From an uncultured Clostridia bacterium (GTDB lineage Bacteria > Bacillota > Clostridia > Oscillospirales > Acutalibacteraceae): DNA of 62,681 nucleotides. The notes under the pieces are model-generated. The model had not been told where the DNA came from. It saw only the letters and a list, made by a program, of their open reading frames with translations, and searched no databases. Where the stretch lies: positions 1 through 62,681 of the forward strand of contig CALEJD010000033.1 in NCBI GenBank assembly GCA_937898195.1, given 5' to 3'. How positions within the stretch are numbered: position 1 is the stretch's first letter; every line of letters starts with the position of its first letter. Both the position numbers and the translations under genes were made by a program. Below are positions 8,740-17,400 of the stretch, piece after piece.

Positions 8740-10140
8740 ATGATTAACACAGAAAAAACACTTGAAAAACTTGTGGCTCTCTCAAAGGGTAGAGGTTTTG
8801 TTTATGCAGGTAGCGAAATCTATGGCGGACTTGCAAACACTTGGGACTACGGTCCACTTGGTGTTGAACTTAAAGAAAATATCAAAAAGGCTTGGAGAAG
8901 AAAGTTCATTCAAGAAAACAAATATAATGTTGGTCTTGATAGTGCTATCCTTATGAATCCACAGACATGGGTAGCATCTGGTCACCTTGGTGGTTTCTCT
9001 GACCCACTTATGGACTGCTGTCAGTGTAAAACAAGACACCGTGCAGATAATCTTATCGAAAACTTTGACGGTACAAATGTTGCAGGCTGGTCAAATGAAC
9101 AGATGAGTGAATATATCAAAGAACACTCAATTCCTTGCCCAGATTGTGGCGCACACAATTTTACTGACATTCGTCAATTTAACCTTATGTTCAAGACATT
9201 CCAAGGTGTTACAGAAGATTCAACTGCTGAAATTTATCTTCGTCCTGAAACAGCACAGGGCATCTTTGTAAACTTCCAGAACGTTCAGAGAACAACAAGA
9301 AGAAAAGTACCATTCGGTGTTGCACAGATTGGTAAATCTTTCCGTAACGAAATCACTCCTGGTAAATTTATTTTCCGTGTTCGTGAATTTGAACAGATGG
9401 AACTTGAATTCTTCTGTAAACCGGGCACAGACCTTGAATGGTTTGAATATTGGAGAGCATTCTGCCGTGACTGGCTCTATTCTCTCAACATTAAGCCTGA
9501 AAATCTTCGTCTTCGTGACCACGACCCAGAAGAACTTTGCTTCTATTCAAAGGCAACAACAGACTTTGAATATCTCTTCCCATTCGGTTGGGGCGAACTC
9601 TGGGGTATTGCTGACAGAACAGACTATGACCTTACACAGCACATCAACACAAGCGGTAAGAGTCTTGAATATTTTGACCCAACAACAAATGAAAAATATA
9701 TTCCTTATGTTATCGAACCATCTTTGGGTGTTGAGCGTCTTTTCCTTGCAGTGCTTACTGAAGCTTATGACGAAGAAGTTGTTGATGCAGAAAAGAATGA
9801 TAGCCGTGTTGTTATGAGATTCCATCCAACACTTGCACCTGTTAAAGCTGCTGTTCTTCCGCTTTCAAAGAAACTCGGTGACAAAGCTGATGAAATCTAT
9901 GAAATGCTTTCAAAACATTTCAATGTAGAATATGATGATGCAGGTTCTATCGGTAAGAGATATCGTCGTCAGGACGAAATCGGTACACCATTCTGTATCA
10001 CAGTTGACTTCCAGACAGTTGGTGACGACGAAACTCCTGCAGACAACTGCGTAACAGTTCGTGACAGAGATACAATGGAACAGGTAAGAATGCCAATCGA
10101 CGAACTTGTTGCATATATGAATAAAAAACTGGAGTTCTAA
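8740..10140 (+). CDS. glyS: Glycyl-tRNA synthetase, dimeric (single-chain) type
   Basis: 466 residues; charges tRNA-Gly with glycine. This is the homodimeric class II enzyme, not the GlyQ/GlyS tetramer. The N terminus (SKGRGFVYAGSEIYGGLANT, WDYGPLG) and motif 1 (KRAW-type helix), motif 2 around FRNEITPGKFIFRVREFEQM, and motif 3 with GVERLF are all present. Two Cys pairs, CCQC and CPDCG, flank a ~70-residue insertion and may bind zinc. The anticodon-binding domain occupies the last ~110 residues, including GKRYRRQDEIGTPFC. AGAAGGA lies ~12 nt before the ATG. There is no room for a T-box in the 45-bp upstream gap. The next gene starts 1 nt after the stop, so the two are translationally coupled. 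Confidence 0.97.
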   Translation: MINTEKTLEKLVALSKGRGFVYAGSEIYGGLANTWDYGPLGVELKENIKKAWRRKFIQENKYNVGLDSAILMNPQTWVASGHLGGFSDPLMDCCQCKTRHRADNLIENFDGTNVAGWSNEQMSEYIKEHSIPCPDCGAHNFTDIRQFNLMFKTFQGVTEDSTAEIYLRPETAQGIFVNFQNVQRTTRRKVPFGVAQIGKSFRNEITPGKFIFRVREFEQMELEFFCKPGTDLEWFEYWRAFCRDWLYSLNIKPENLRLRDHDPEELCFYSKATTDFEYLFPFGWGELWGIADRTDYDLTQHINTSGKSLEYFDPTTNEKYIPYVIEPSLGVERLFLAVLTEAYDEEVVDAEKNDSRVVMRFHPTLAPVKAAVLPLSKKLGDKADEIYEMLSKHFNVEYDDAGSIGKRYRRQDEIGTPFCITVDFQTVGDDETPADNCVTVRDRDTMEQVRMPIDELVAYMNKKLEF

Positions 10141-10141
10141 T

Positions 10142-11044
10142 ATGAGTAAAAAACTTTTGCTTATTGTAAATCCCACAGCAGGTAAACGCAAAGCAACTGA
10201 ATATTTACCACAAATAGTTTCAAAACTTGAAAAAGCAGATTTTGAAGTAGTAACACGCTACACAGAAATTGATAAAAATGCTACTGTTGTCACTCGTGAA
10301 TATGGCAAAGGTAACGATTATATCGTCTGTGTTGGTGGCGACGGAACACTCAAAGAAACAATCTGTGGTGTTATGGAATTAAACCTTAAATGCAAAATAG
10401 GTTATATTCCTTTGGGCACAACAAATGACTTTGCCCATTCTTTACATATTCCTACTGATGCACTCAAAGCTGTTGATGTAATTATTGATGGTGACGAAAT
10501 GAAAGTTGACATCGGTGATTTCAACAGTAAAGAGCAGTTTATCTATGTTTCTTGTTTTGGTAATTTCTGCGACGTTTCTTATAAAGCAAAACAGAGCCTT
10601 AAAAACAAAATAGGCCGTGGTGCTTATTATTGGGAAACAGTTAAAGAAGTTCACAAAATTAAGGGATTTAAAGCAAAGGTTGAGTGTGACGACGGTGAAA
10701 TTATAGAAGGTAAATTCTTCTATGGTGGCGTGTCAAACTCATATTCTGTGGCAGGTTTTCCTGTGCTTAAAAAAGCAGGGGTGAAGTTTGATGATGGCTA
10801 TCACGAATTAGCACTTATCAGAATGCCAAAAAATCCTGCTGACCTTTATACAATAGTGAGAGATATGTTTATTACAAGAAATGTTCTTGATAACGAAAAT
10901 CTCGTTGTGAAAAGGGGCAAGAATTTCAAATTCTATTTTGATGATGAAATTGACTGGACTCTTGACGGTGAAAGTGGTGGCAAACATAAATTTGCCCAAA
11001 TTACCACAAAAGAAAACGCGGTCACAATTTTAGTTGATGACTGA
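10142..11044 (+). CDS. YegS/BmrU-type lipid kinase (diacylglycerol kinase family)
   Basis: 300 residues. The N-terminal catalytic domain shows the NPTAG loop (IVNPTAGKRKA), the nucleotide-binding GGDGTLKET, and the PLGTTNDFA segment that are diagnostic of DAGK_cat proteins. A C-terminal beta-rich domain follows, including LDGE in WTLDGES. Family members phosphorylate diacylglycerol or related lipids using ATP, recycling lipid head-group intermediates at the membrane. The gene starts one nucleotide after glyS stops, implying coupling, and is followed by a terminator. The exact lipid substrate is not determinable. Confidence 0.9.
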   Translation: MSKKLLLIVNPTAGKRKATEYLPQIVSKLEKADFEVVTRYTEIDKNATVVTREYGKGNDYIVCVGGDGTLKETICGVMELNLKCKIGYIPLGTTNDFAHSLHIPTDALKAVDVIIDGDEMKVDIGDFNSKEQFIYVSCFGNFCDVSYKAKQSLKNKIGRGAYYWETVKEVHKIKGFKAKVECDDGEIIEGKFFYGGVSNSYSVAGFPVLKKAGVKFDDGYHELALIRMPKNPADLYTIVRDMFITRNVLDNENLVVKRGKNFKFYFDDEIDWTLDGESGGKHKFAQITTKENAVTILVDD

Positions 11045-11053
11045 TAAAAAATA

Positions 11054-11088
11054 AATCTGCATTACGGCTTTGGTAGTGCAGATTTTTT
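11054..11088 (+). terminator. Rho-independent terminator after the lipid kinase gene
   Basis: AATCTGCATTAC (11054-11065) pairs with GTAGTGCAGATT (11073-11084) with one G-T pair, followed by TTTTTT. Confidence 0.8.
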
Positions 11089-11104
11089 TGACGGAGAATT
11101 TATT

Positions 11105-12814
11105 ATGAAGATAAAACTTGAAAAATCCATCTTCAAAAATTCACAAGAAATTGGCATAGATGTGCTTTTCAGACTTTCCCCAGACCGACTTTTAGCGCCC
11201 GTTTATGAAGCTATGGGTAAAGAGCCTAAAGCAGAGCGTTATGGTGGATGGGAGGCAAAGGGTATTTCAGGGCATACATTGGGACATTTTATGACTGCTC
11301 TTGCACTTTGCTATGAAACAACCGAAAATGAAAAGGCAAAAGAAATTGCTTCTTATGTTGTTGACGAATTGTTTTCGTTGCAACAAGAAAACGGATATGT
11401 TTGTGGCTTCCCTGAAAAAGATGGGTTTTTAGGTGTGTTCAATAATCCTGAAGACTTTTCAGTTGCTGGTTTTGACCTTGCAGGTTGGTGGGTGCCATAT
11501 TATACCCTTCATAAAATCTTCCGCGGACTTATTGATATTTATGAAAAAACAGAAAACGCCAAAGCATTGAGTGTTGTTTCAAAATTAGGCATTTGGGTTT
11601 ATAACACAATGTCAACTCTCAATGAAACCCAAAGAAAACGAGTGCTTAAGTGTGAATACGGCGGAATGAATCAGGTGCTTTCTCGTCTTTATAAAATTAC
11701 GGGTGACGAAAGATTCAAAAAAGCATCAGAGTTTTTCTGCGAAGATGATTTGCTGTTGCTACTTTCACAAAAGCAAGATATTTTAACGGGCAAACACGCA
11801 AATACCCAAATCCCTAAAATCGTTGGCGCGATAGAAATGTATAACAACGGTGGGGAAAACTATTTGTTTGACAGTGCCAAATTCTTCTTTGATACGGTTA
11901 GCGAAAATCGTAGCTATGCAATCGGTGGCAACAGTGCAAGTGAGCATTTTCATGATTTACACACAGAGCCACTTGAAACAAACACCTGTGAGACGTGTAA
12001 TTCGAATAATATGTTAGTGCTTGCACGAGAACTTTTTAATTTGGATAAAGACTCAAAATATCATGATTACTGTGAAAAGGTTTTATATAACCACATTCTT
12101 GCTTCCCAAGACGAAACGGGAATGAAAACATATTTTGTGGGACTTAAAAGTGGTCACTTCAAAGTTTTTTCAACTCTTGAAGACTCATTCTGGTGTTGTT
12201 TTGGCTCAGGGCTTGAAAATCCGTTTACATATAATCAACACATATATAATAAGTGTGAAAACGAGTTGTATGTGAATTTGTATATTCCATCAACAGTTGA
12301 AGATGCAGATTTCTCTGCAACACTTAATAGCGACTATCCATACGGCGAAACAGCAGAATTTGTTATAAATAAAGATGTAAATAAAACAATCTGTTTCAGA
12401 AAGCCTCGCTGGTGTGATGCTTTTTCAGTTGAATATAAGGGCAAGATTTATAATGAAACAGAAAAAGGTTATGTTAAAATTAAGGGTGAGTTTAGAGCGG
12501 GGGATACTCTTCAAATAAACTTGCCAATGAAAATAGAAATTCACCATAAGCGCGATGATGAAAATCAGGTGTATTTCACATTTGGCGGAATTGTTTTAGC
12601 TGAGAGACTTGGCAAAGAGAATTTTCCTGAAGATGACCACGCAAAAGGCGAAAATGATTTGACTAATTATGAGGGAATCGAAGTTTTGCCAATTCCTAAT
12701 ACTAATATATATAGTATAGGTGAAATGAAATTTTCAGTTGATGGTCACACTCTTGAGCCTTTTTATGATATAATGCACGAGAGATATAGAGTTTATTTTG
12801 AAATTAAGGATTGA
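11105..12814 (+). CDS. GH127-like beta-L-arabinofuranosidase family glycosidase
   Basis: 569 residues, no signal peptide, so probably cytoplasmic. The (alpha/alpha)6-barrel family GH127 (former DUF1680) uses a zinc-held cysteine nucleophile. The key residues are visible: Glu296 and Cys298 in CETC, the Cys364-Cys365 pair in FWCCFGSG, and Glu280 in SASEHF, whose spacing matches the ligand Glu/Cys, nucleophile Cys and acid/base Glu of the characterised arabinofuranosidase HypBA1. The expected reaction is removal of terminal beta-L-arabinofuranose from plant hydroxyproline-rich glycoprotein glycans, though several GH127/146 subgroups have other specificities. It follows a terminator closely and its last 3 codons precede the nrdG ribosome binding site, so it is co-transcribed with nrdG, an odd pairing. 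Confidence 0.88.
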   Translation: MKIKLEKSIFKNSQEIGIDVLFRLSPDRLLAPVYEAMGKEPKAERYGGWEAKGISGHTLGHFMTALALCYETTENEKAKEIASYVVDELFSLQQENGYVCGFPEKDGFLGVFNNPEDFSVAGFDLAGWWVPYYTLHKIFRGLIDIYEKTENAKALSVVSKLGIWVYNTMSTLNETQRKRVLKCEYGGMNQVLSRLYKITGDERFKKASEFFCEDDLLLLLSQKQDILTGKHANTQIPKIVGAIEMYNNGGENYLFDSAKFFFDTVSENRSYAIGGNSASEHFHDLHTEPLETNTCETCNSNNMLVLARELFNLDKDSKYHDYCEKVLYNHILASQDETGMKTYFVGLKSGHFKVFSTLEDSFWCCFGSGLENPFTYNQHIYNKCENELYVNLYIPSTVEDADFSATLNSDYPYGETAEFVINKDVNKTICFRKPRWCDAFSVEYKGKIYNETEKGYVKIKGEFRAGDTLQINLPMKIEIHHKRDDENQVYFTFGGIVLAERLGKENFPEDDHAKGENDLTNYEGIEVLPIPNTNIYSIGEMKFSVDGHTLEPFYDIMHERYRVYFEIKD

Positions 12815-12818
12815 TAAT

Positions 12819-13508
12819 ATGTTGATTAAAGGTTTGCAAAAATTAACACTTCTTGATTATCCCGGCAAAATGGCTTGCACAGTGTTTACAGCAGGCTGTA
12901 ATTTCCGTTGCCCATTCTGTCACAATGCCTCTTTGGTAACTAATATTGACGAAGAGAGAATAAGTGAAGAAGAATTTTTTAGTTTTCTTCAAAAAAGACA
13001 GGGGATTATTGAGGGCGTCTGCGTAACTGGTGGCGAACCAACACTTCAACCCGACTTGAAAGAGTTTCTTAAAAAAATCAAAGATTTGGGTTATAGCGTT
13101 AAGCTTGATACAAATGGTTATCGTCCTGAAGCACTTAAAGATATTGTGAATAGTGGTCTTGTTGATTATGTCGCTATGGATATTAAGAATTCACAAGCTA
13201 AATATGCTCTCACTTGTGGTTTAGATAACCTTGATATTGCAAAAATCAATGAAAGTGTCCAGTTTTTAATGAGTGGTGCGGTGGATTATGAATTCCGCAC
13301 AACCGTCGTTAAAGAATTGCACACAGAAGACGATATACAAGATATTGTGTCTTGGATTCAAGGTGCAAAAAAATACTTTTTACAAGGTTTCATTGATTCA
13401 GGTGACTTAATTTGTACAGGTTACAGCGGATATGACAAAACAGAGCTTCAAAAACTGTTGAATATTGCCAAAAATGATTTATCTGTAACAGAATTAAGAG
13501 GAATTTAA
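12819..13508 (+). CDS. nrdG: Anaerobic ribonucleotide reductase activating protein (radical SAM)
   Basis: 229 residues from the ATG at 12819. An in-frame ATG at 12798 overlaps the preceding gene, but AAGGA (12806-12810) lies 8 nt before 12819. The radical-SAM cysteines are in CNFRCPFC (CX3CX2C), with a GGEP motif in VCVTGGEPTLQ. The enzyme binds a 4Fe-4S cluster and S-adenosylmethionine and generates the glycyl radical on NrdD. It ends ~120 bp before nrdD; the gap carries NrdR boxes and a strong promoter, so nrdD is controlled separately. Its length is greater than the ~150-residue E. coli protein and fits the longer YjjW/NrdG-like branch common in Clostridia, so specificity is inferred from the neighbouring nrdD. 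Confidence 0.9.
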   Translation: MLIKGLQKLTLLDYPGKMACTVFTAGCNFRCPFCHNASLVTNIDEERISEEEFFSFLQKRQGIIEGVCVTGGEPTLQPDLKEFLKKIKDLGYSVKLDTNGYRPEALKDIVNSGLVDYVAMDIKNSQAKYALTCGLDNLDIAKINESVQFLMSGAVDYEFRTTVVKELHTEDDIQDIVSWIQGAKKYFLQGFIDSGDLICTGYSGYDKTELQKLLNIAKNDLSVTELRGI

Positions 13509-13586
13509 CACATTATCTTGTGTTTAAAATTTAAAAAAATCACAATATATTGTGTTTGTCCTATTGACAAGCACAATATTTTTTTA
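13508..13586 (+). promoter_or_regulatory. NrdR operator: two 16-bp boxes plus a half-box in phase
   Basis: ACACATTATCTTGTGT (13508-13523) and TCACAATATATTGTGT (13540-13555) match the NrdR-box pattern and start exactly 32 bp apart, three helical turns. A further left-half CACAATAT begins at 13572, 31 bp after its counterpart at 13541, inside the promoter spacer. NrdR is the ATP-cone repressor of ribonucleotide reductase genes. The first box overlaps the nrdG stop codon. Confidence 0.82.
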
Positions 13587-13592
13587 TATAAT
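13564..13592 (+). promoter_or_regulatory. Consensus promoter of nrdD-trxB
   Basis: TTGACA (13564-13569), 17-bp spacer, TATAAT (13587-13592), both perfect. The predicted start is near 13599. The third NrdR half-box falls within the spacer, so repressor binding would block polymerase. Confidence 0.8.
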
Positions 13593-13630
13593 GATACACG
13601 AACCGAAAAATTTCAAAGGGGGACGTATTT

Positions 13631-16006
13631 ATGTATAACGTAATTAAAAGAGACGGCAAAATCGCAGAATTTGATTTAGTAAAAATCTCAGAAGCTATCA
13701 AGCTTGCATTTGAAGCACAAGAAACCGAGTACAATGACAACATTATCGACTTTTTAGCACTTAAAGTTACTGCTGACTTCGCTTCAAAAATTAAGGACCA
13801 CAAAATTGCAGTTGAAGACATTCAGGATAGCGTTGAATCAGTTCTTGTTCAGGCTGGTTACGGTGAAGTTGCAAAAGCATATATCCTTTATCGTCGTCAG
13901 AGAGAAAAAGTTCGTAACCTTAATACAACTTTGGTTGACTATAAGGCTATTATCGACAACTATCTCAATGTTAATGACTGGCGTGTTAAAGAAAACTCAA
14001 CAGTTACATATTCAGTTGGTGGTTTGATTCTTTCAAACTCAGGTGCTGTTACTGCTAACTATTGGCTTTCAGAAATTTATGATGATGAAATCGGCAATGC
14101 TCACAGAAATGCTGATATTCATATTCACGACCTTTCAATGCTCACAGGTTACTGTGCAGGTTGGTCACTTAAACAGCTCATTCAAGAAGGTCTTGGCGGT
14201 GTTCCGGGCAAAATCACATCTGCTCCTGCTGCTCACCTTTCAACACTCTGCAACCAGATGGTTAACTTCCTTGGTATTATGCAGAACGAATGGGCAGGCG
14301 CTCAGGCTTTCTCATCATTTGATACATATCTCGCACCTTTCGTAAAGGTTGATAACCTTTCATATAAAGAAGTTAAACAATGCATCCAGTCATTCATTTA
14401 TGGCGTTAACACTCCATCAAGATGGGGTACACAGTCACCATTTACAAACATCACTCTTGACTGGACAGTTCCAAATGACCTTGCAGAACTCAACTGTATC
14501 GTTGGTGGCAAGGAAATGGACTTCAAATATAAAGATTGTAAAGCTGAAATGGATATGGTTAACAAAGCTTTCATCGAAGTTATGGTTGAAGGCGATGCTA
14601 ACGGTCGTGGTTTCCAATACCCAATCCCAACATATTCAATCACTCGTGACTTTGACTGGTCAGAAACAGAGAACAACAAGCTTCTCTTTGAAATGACAGC
14701 AAAATACGGTACACCATATTTCTCAAACTATATCAATAGTGATATGGAACCATCAGACGTTCGTTCAATGTGCTGCCGTCTTCGTCTTGACCTTCGTGAA
14801 CTTCGCAAGAAGTCAGGTGGTTTCTTCGGTAGCGGTGAATCAACAGGTTCTGTTGGTGTTGTTACAATCAACTTGCCAAGAATTGCTTATCTTGCAAAGG
14901 ACGAAGCTGATTTCTATGCTCGTCTTGACAAGATGATGGATATTTCTGCTCGTTCACTTAAGGTTAAGCGTGATGTTATCACAAAGCTTCTCGATGCAGG
15001 TCTCTATCCATATACAAAGAGATACCTTGGCACATTCAACAACCACTTCTCAACAATCGGTCTTGTTGGTATGAACGAAGTTGGTCTTAACGCAAAATGG
15101 CTTCAGGCTGATATGACAACTGCAAAGACACAGCAGTTTGCAAAAGATGTTCTTAACCATATGAGAACTCGTCTTTCTGACTATCAGGAACTTTATGGCG
15201 ACCTTTACAACCTTGAAGCAACTCCTGCTGAATCAACAGCATTCCGTCTTGCTAAGCATGACCTTAAATACTATCCAGATATCATCACAGCAGGTAGAAA
15301 AGAAGGCGAAACACCTTACTACACAAACAGTTCACATCTTCCTGTTGGTTATACACAGGATATCTTTGAAGCACTTGATATGCAGGATGAACTCCACACA
15401 CTTTACACATCAGGTACTGTTTTCCACGCATTCCTTGGTGAAAAACTTCCTGATTGGAAATCTTGTGCAGACCTTGTAAGAAAGATTGCATCAAACTACA
15501 GACTTCCTTACTATTCAATTTCTCCAATCTATTCAATCTGTAAGAACCACGGCTACATTGCAGGTGAAGCATTCACTTGCCCAGAATGTGGTGAAGAAGC
15601 AGAAGTTTATTCAAGAATTACAGGTTACTATCGTCCTGTTAAGAACTGGAACGATGGTAAAGCTCAAGAATATAAGGACAGAAAAGTTTATAATATCGCT
15701 GAATCTACAGAACCACACAACACTCCTGTTGCAGAAGCTTGTGCTTGTGAAGATGTTAAAGTAGCAGACGAAGATAAGATTATCCTTTTCGCAACAAGAA
15801 CTTGCCCTAACTGTAAGATGGCTGTTCAGTTCCTTAACAAAGCAGGAATCCAGTTTGAAGAAATCTTTGCAGACGAAAATGCAGATATGGCTAACAAATT
15901 TGAAATTCGTCAGGCACCAACACTTGTGGTAATCAAGGGTGGCGTTGCAGAAAAGATTGTGAACCTTTCAAACATCAAAGGTTTCATTGAAAACTACAAT
16001 AAATAA
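13631..16006 (+). CDS. nrdD: Class III (anaerobic) ribonucleoside-triphosphate reductase fused to a C-terminal redoxin
   Basis: 791 residues. It reduces ribonucleoside triphosphates to deoxy forms using a glycyl radical. An ATP-cone (residues ~1-90) gives allosteric control. The central barrel contains the radical-relay cysteine region TGYCAGWSLKQ and MCCRLR. Near the C terminus a zinc site (CKNHGY...CPECG) precedes the glycyl-radical loop SRITGYYRPV, with Gly665 the likely radical site. A linker of ~50 residues then leads to an extra ~77-residue thioredoxin/glutaredoxin-like domain with CPNC at 725-728 and a cis-proline-like QAPT. This tail is absent from E. coli NrdD. It suggests the enzyme carries its own thiol reductant, to be recharged by TrxB encoded 12 bp downstream. 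AAAGGGGGA precedes the ATG. Expression should be NrdR-repressed. Confidence 0.96.
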   Translation: MYNVIKRDGKIAEFDLVKISEAIKLAFEAQETEYNDNIIDFLALKVTADFASKIKDHKIAVEDIQDSVESVLVQAGYGEVAKAYILYRRQREKVRNLNTTLVDYKAIIDNYLNVNDWRVKENSTVTYSVGGLILSNSGAVTANYWLSEIYDDEIGNAHRNADIHIHDLSMLTGYCAGWSLKQLIQEGLGGVPGKITSAPAAHLSTLCNQMVNFLGIMQNEWAGAQAFSSFDTYLAPFVKVDNLSYKEVKQCIQSFIYGVNTPSRWGTQSPFTNITLDWTVPNDLAELNCIVGGKEMDFKYKDCKAEMDMVNKAFIEVMVEGDANGRGFQYPIPTYSITRDFDWSETENNKLLFEMTAKYGTPYFSNYINSDMEPSDVRSMCCRLRLDLRELRKKSGGFFGSGESTGSVGVVTINLPRIAYLAKDEADFYARLDKMMDISARSLKVKRDVITKLLDAGLYPYTKRYLGTFNNHFSTIGLVGMNEVGLNAKWLQADMTTAKTQQFAKDVLNHMRTRLSDYQELYGDLYNLEATPAESTAFRLAKHDLKYYPDIITAGRKEGETPYYTNSSHLPVGYTQDIFEALDMQDELHTLYTSGTVFHAFLGEKLPDWKSCADLVRKIASNYRLPYYSISPIYSICKNHGYIAGEAFTCPECGEEAEVYSRITGYYRPVKNWNDGKAQEYKDRKVYNIAESTEPHNTPVAEACACEDVKVADEDKIILFATRTCPNCKMAVQFLNKAGIQFEEIFADENADMANKFEIRQAPTLVVIKGGVAEKIVNLSNIKGFIENYNK

Positions 16007-16018
16007 GGAGTTTTCAGA

Positions 16019-16930
16019 ATGTACGATATAATCGTTGTGGGTGCAGGTCCTGCGGGGCTTACAGCCGCACTCTATGCAAGACGAGCAGAAAAAACTGTGC
16101 TCGTTATAGAAAAAGCAACTTTCGGTGGCCAGATTACACATTCACCAAGAGTTGAAAATTACCCAGGCTTTGCTGTGATGAGCGGTGTTGAATTTGCCGA
16201 TAAACTCATTGAACAGGTTTTAGGTCAGGGTGCAGAAATCGAAATGGACTGTGTTACCGGTATTTCCGGTAGCACAGGTGACTATACTGTAACTTGTGAA
16301 AGTAATGAGTTCAAGGGCAAAACAGTTATTATTGCAACTGGCTCACATCACAGACAGTTAGGTCTCGACAAAGAAAACGATTTCACAGGTGAAGGCATTT
16401 CATATTGTGCAGTTTGCGACGGTGCTTTTTATAGAAACCAGACTGTTGCAATCGTTGGTGGCGGTAACACAGCTTTACAAGAGGCAGTAATGCTCTCTGA
16501 CATTTGCACAAAAGTATATGTTGTTCAGAATCTTGATTTTCTCACAGGTGAACAGGCTCTTCAAAATGCTGTTAACGAAAAAGAGAATATCGAAGTGATT
16601 CTCGGCACAACAGTTGCAGAAATTCTAGGGGAAACAGAGTTCAAAGGCTTGGCTCTTGATACAAAGGGCGAAAGAACAGAACTTTTAGTTGACGGTGTAT
16701 TTGTTGCAATCGGTCAACAACCTGAGAATGAGCCGTTCAAAGATATTGTTAAACTCAATGATTATGGCTATGTAATTTCAGGTGAAGATTGTTTGCCAGA
16801 CACAAACGAAACAGGAATTTTTGTAGCAGGAGATTGCAGAACAAAAGCAATCCGTCAGGTTACAACAGCAACAGCAGATGGCGCTGTGGCAGCCCTTGCA
16901 GCTTGCAGAGTTGTAGATTCTCTTAAATAA
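16019..16930 (+). CDS. trxB: Thioredoxin reductase
   Basis: 303 residues. FAD-binding GAGPAG at the N terminus, redox-active CAVCDG (Cys130, Cys133), a second Rossmann motif VGGGNTALQEA for NAD(P)H, and the C-terminal FAD-contact GDCRTKAIRQVTTA are all intact, the layout of low-molecular-weight thioredoxin reductases. The NADPH-specificity segment after the second Rossmann motif lacks the usual HRR, so a ferredoxin- or NADH-linked variant is possible. It lies 12 bp after nrdD and before a terminator, so it shares the NrdR-controlled transcript. Its partner is probably the redoxin domain at the end of NrdD, since no free thioredoxin gene is nearby. Confidence 0.9.
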   Translation: MYDIIVVGAGPAGLTAALYARRAEKTVLVIEKATFGGQITHSPRVENYPGFAVMSGVEFADKLIEQVLGQGAEIEMDCVTGISGSTGDYTVTCESNEFKGKTVIIATGSHHRQLGLDKENDFTGEGISYCAVCDGAFYRNQTVAIVGGGNTALQEAVMLSDICTKVYVVQNLDFLTGEQALQNAVNEKENIEVILGTTVAEILGETEFKGLALDTKGERTELLVDGVFVAIGQQPENEPFKDIVKLNDYGYVISGEDCLPDTNETGIFVAGDCRTKAIRQVTTATADGAVAALAACRVVDSLK

Positions 16931-16936
16931 AAAATT

Positions 16937-16963
16937 AAGCACTCATAACGAGTGCTTTTTTTA
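16937..16963 (+). terminator. Terminator of the nrdD-trxB operon
   Basis: AAGCACTC (16937-16944) pairs with GAGTGCTT (16950-16957), followed by a run of T. Confidence 0.85.
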
Positions 16964-16985
16964 TGCTCAAATTTGAATTTGTAAA

Positions 16986-17018
16986 GATGAAATCCAATCT
17001 TGCAATTGGATGAATTCC
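16986..17018. repeat. Short palindromic intergenic element (REP-like)
   Basis: ATCCAAT (16992-16998) and ATTGGAT (17005-17011) form a small hairpin flanked by related GATGAA words on either side. There is no T run, so it is not a terminator. It resembles dispersed palindromes of clostridial genomes, but only one copy is seen in this window. Confidence 0.3.
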
Positions 17019-17103
17019 GCAAACCCAAATTTATAAAACTATTTTGGAGTTTAACATGAATATTTTTGCATATAAATACAAAACTATTAAACGAGGTGTT
17101 TTT

Positions 17104-17262
17104 ATGGTTTATGTGTGCGAAGTCTGTGGTTGGCTGTATGATGAAAACGACGGCAATCCCAAAATGGATATAACTCCGGGAACAGAATTTGATGAATTGC
17201 CTGACTATTTCTTCTGTCCTGAATGTGGTGCGGTAAAAGACCGATTTGCCAAAGAAGAATAA
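17104..17262 (+). CDS. Rubredoxin
   Basis: 52 residues, the normal rubredoxin length, starting at the ATG at 17104 behind GAGGTG (17093-17098). The open frame extends to 17044 but that extension is AT-rich and lacks a ribosome binding site. Four cysteines in two pairs (Cys5/Cys8 in CEVCGW and Cys38/Cys41 in CPECG) bind a single iron. The GTEFDELPDYFFCPECG segment is the family hallmark. Rubredoxins are one-electron carriers, commonly serving oxygen or superoxide detoxification in anaerobes. No obvious redox partner is directly adjacent apart from trxB upstream beyond a terminator. Confidence 0.95.
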   Translation: MVYVCEVCGWLYDENDGNPKMDITPGTEFDELPDYFFCPECGAVKDRFAKEE

Positions 17263-17316
17263 AAATCGATTATTTAAGGGATGATAGCGATATCAACCCT
17301 TATTTTTTTGAAATAT

Positions 17317-17351
17317 TTTGCACTTTGCACTTTGCATTTTGCATTTTGTAT
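17317..17351 (+). repeat. Five tandem 7-bp repeats (TTTGCAC/T)
   Basis: TTTGCAC, TTTGCAC, TTTGCAT, TTTGCAT, TTTGTAT follow one another without gaps. Related heptamers recur at 35413-35440 (inverted) and 35500-35527. The last unit overlaps the predicted -35 of the GH13 operon. Confidence 0.8.
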
Positions 17352-17374
17352 GTTATACTATCTGTGTATATATT
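17346..17374 (+). promoter_or_regulatory. Putative promoter of the GH13-transporter operon
   Basis: TTGTAT (17346-17351), 17 bp, TATATT (17369-17374). It overlaps the heptamer repeat tract. Confidence 0.4.
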
Positions 17375-17400
17375 CTATATTAAAATAGGGGTGTTATTTT

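Noticed and set aside
17044..17103. 20-residue extension of rubredoxin
   Set aside because: Rubredoxins are 52-54 residues and GAGGTG directly precedes the ATG at 17104.
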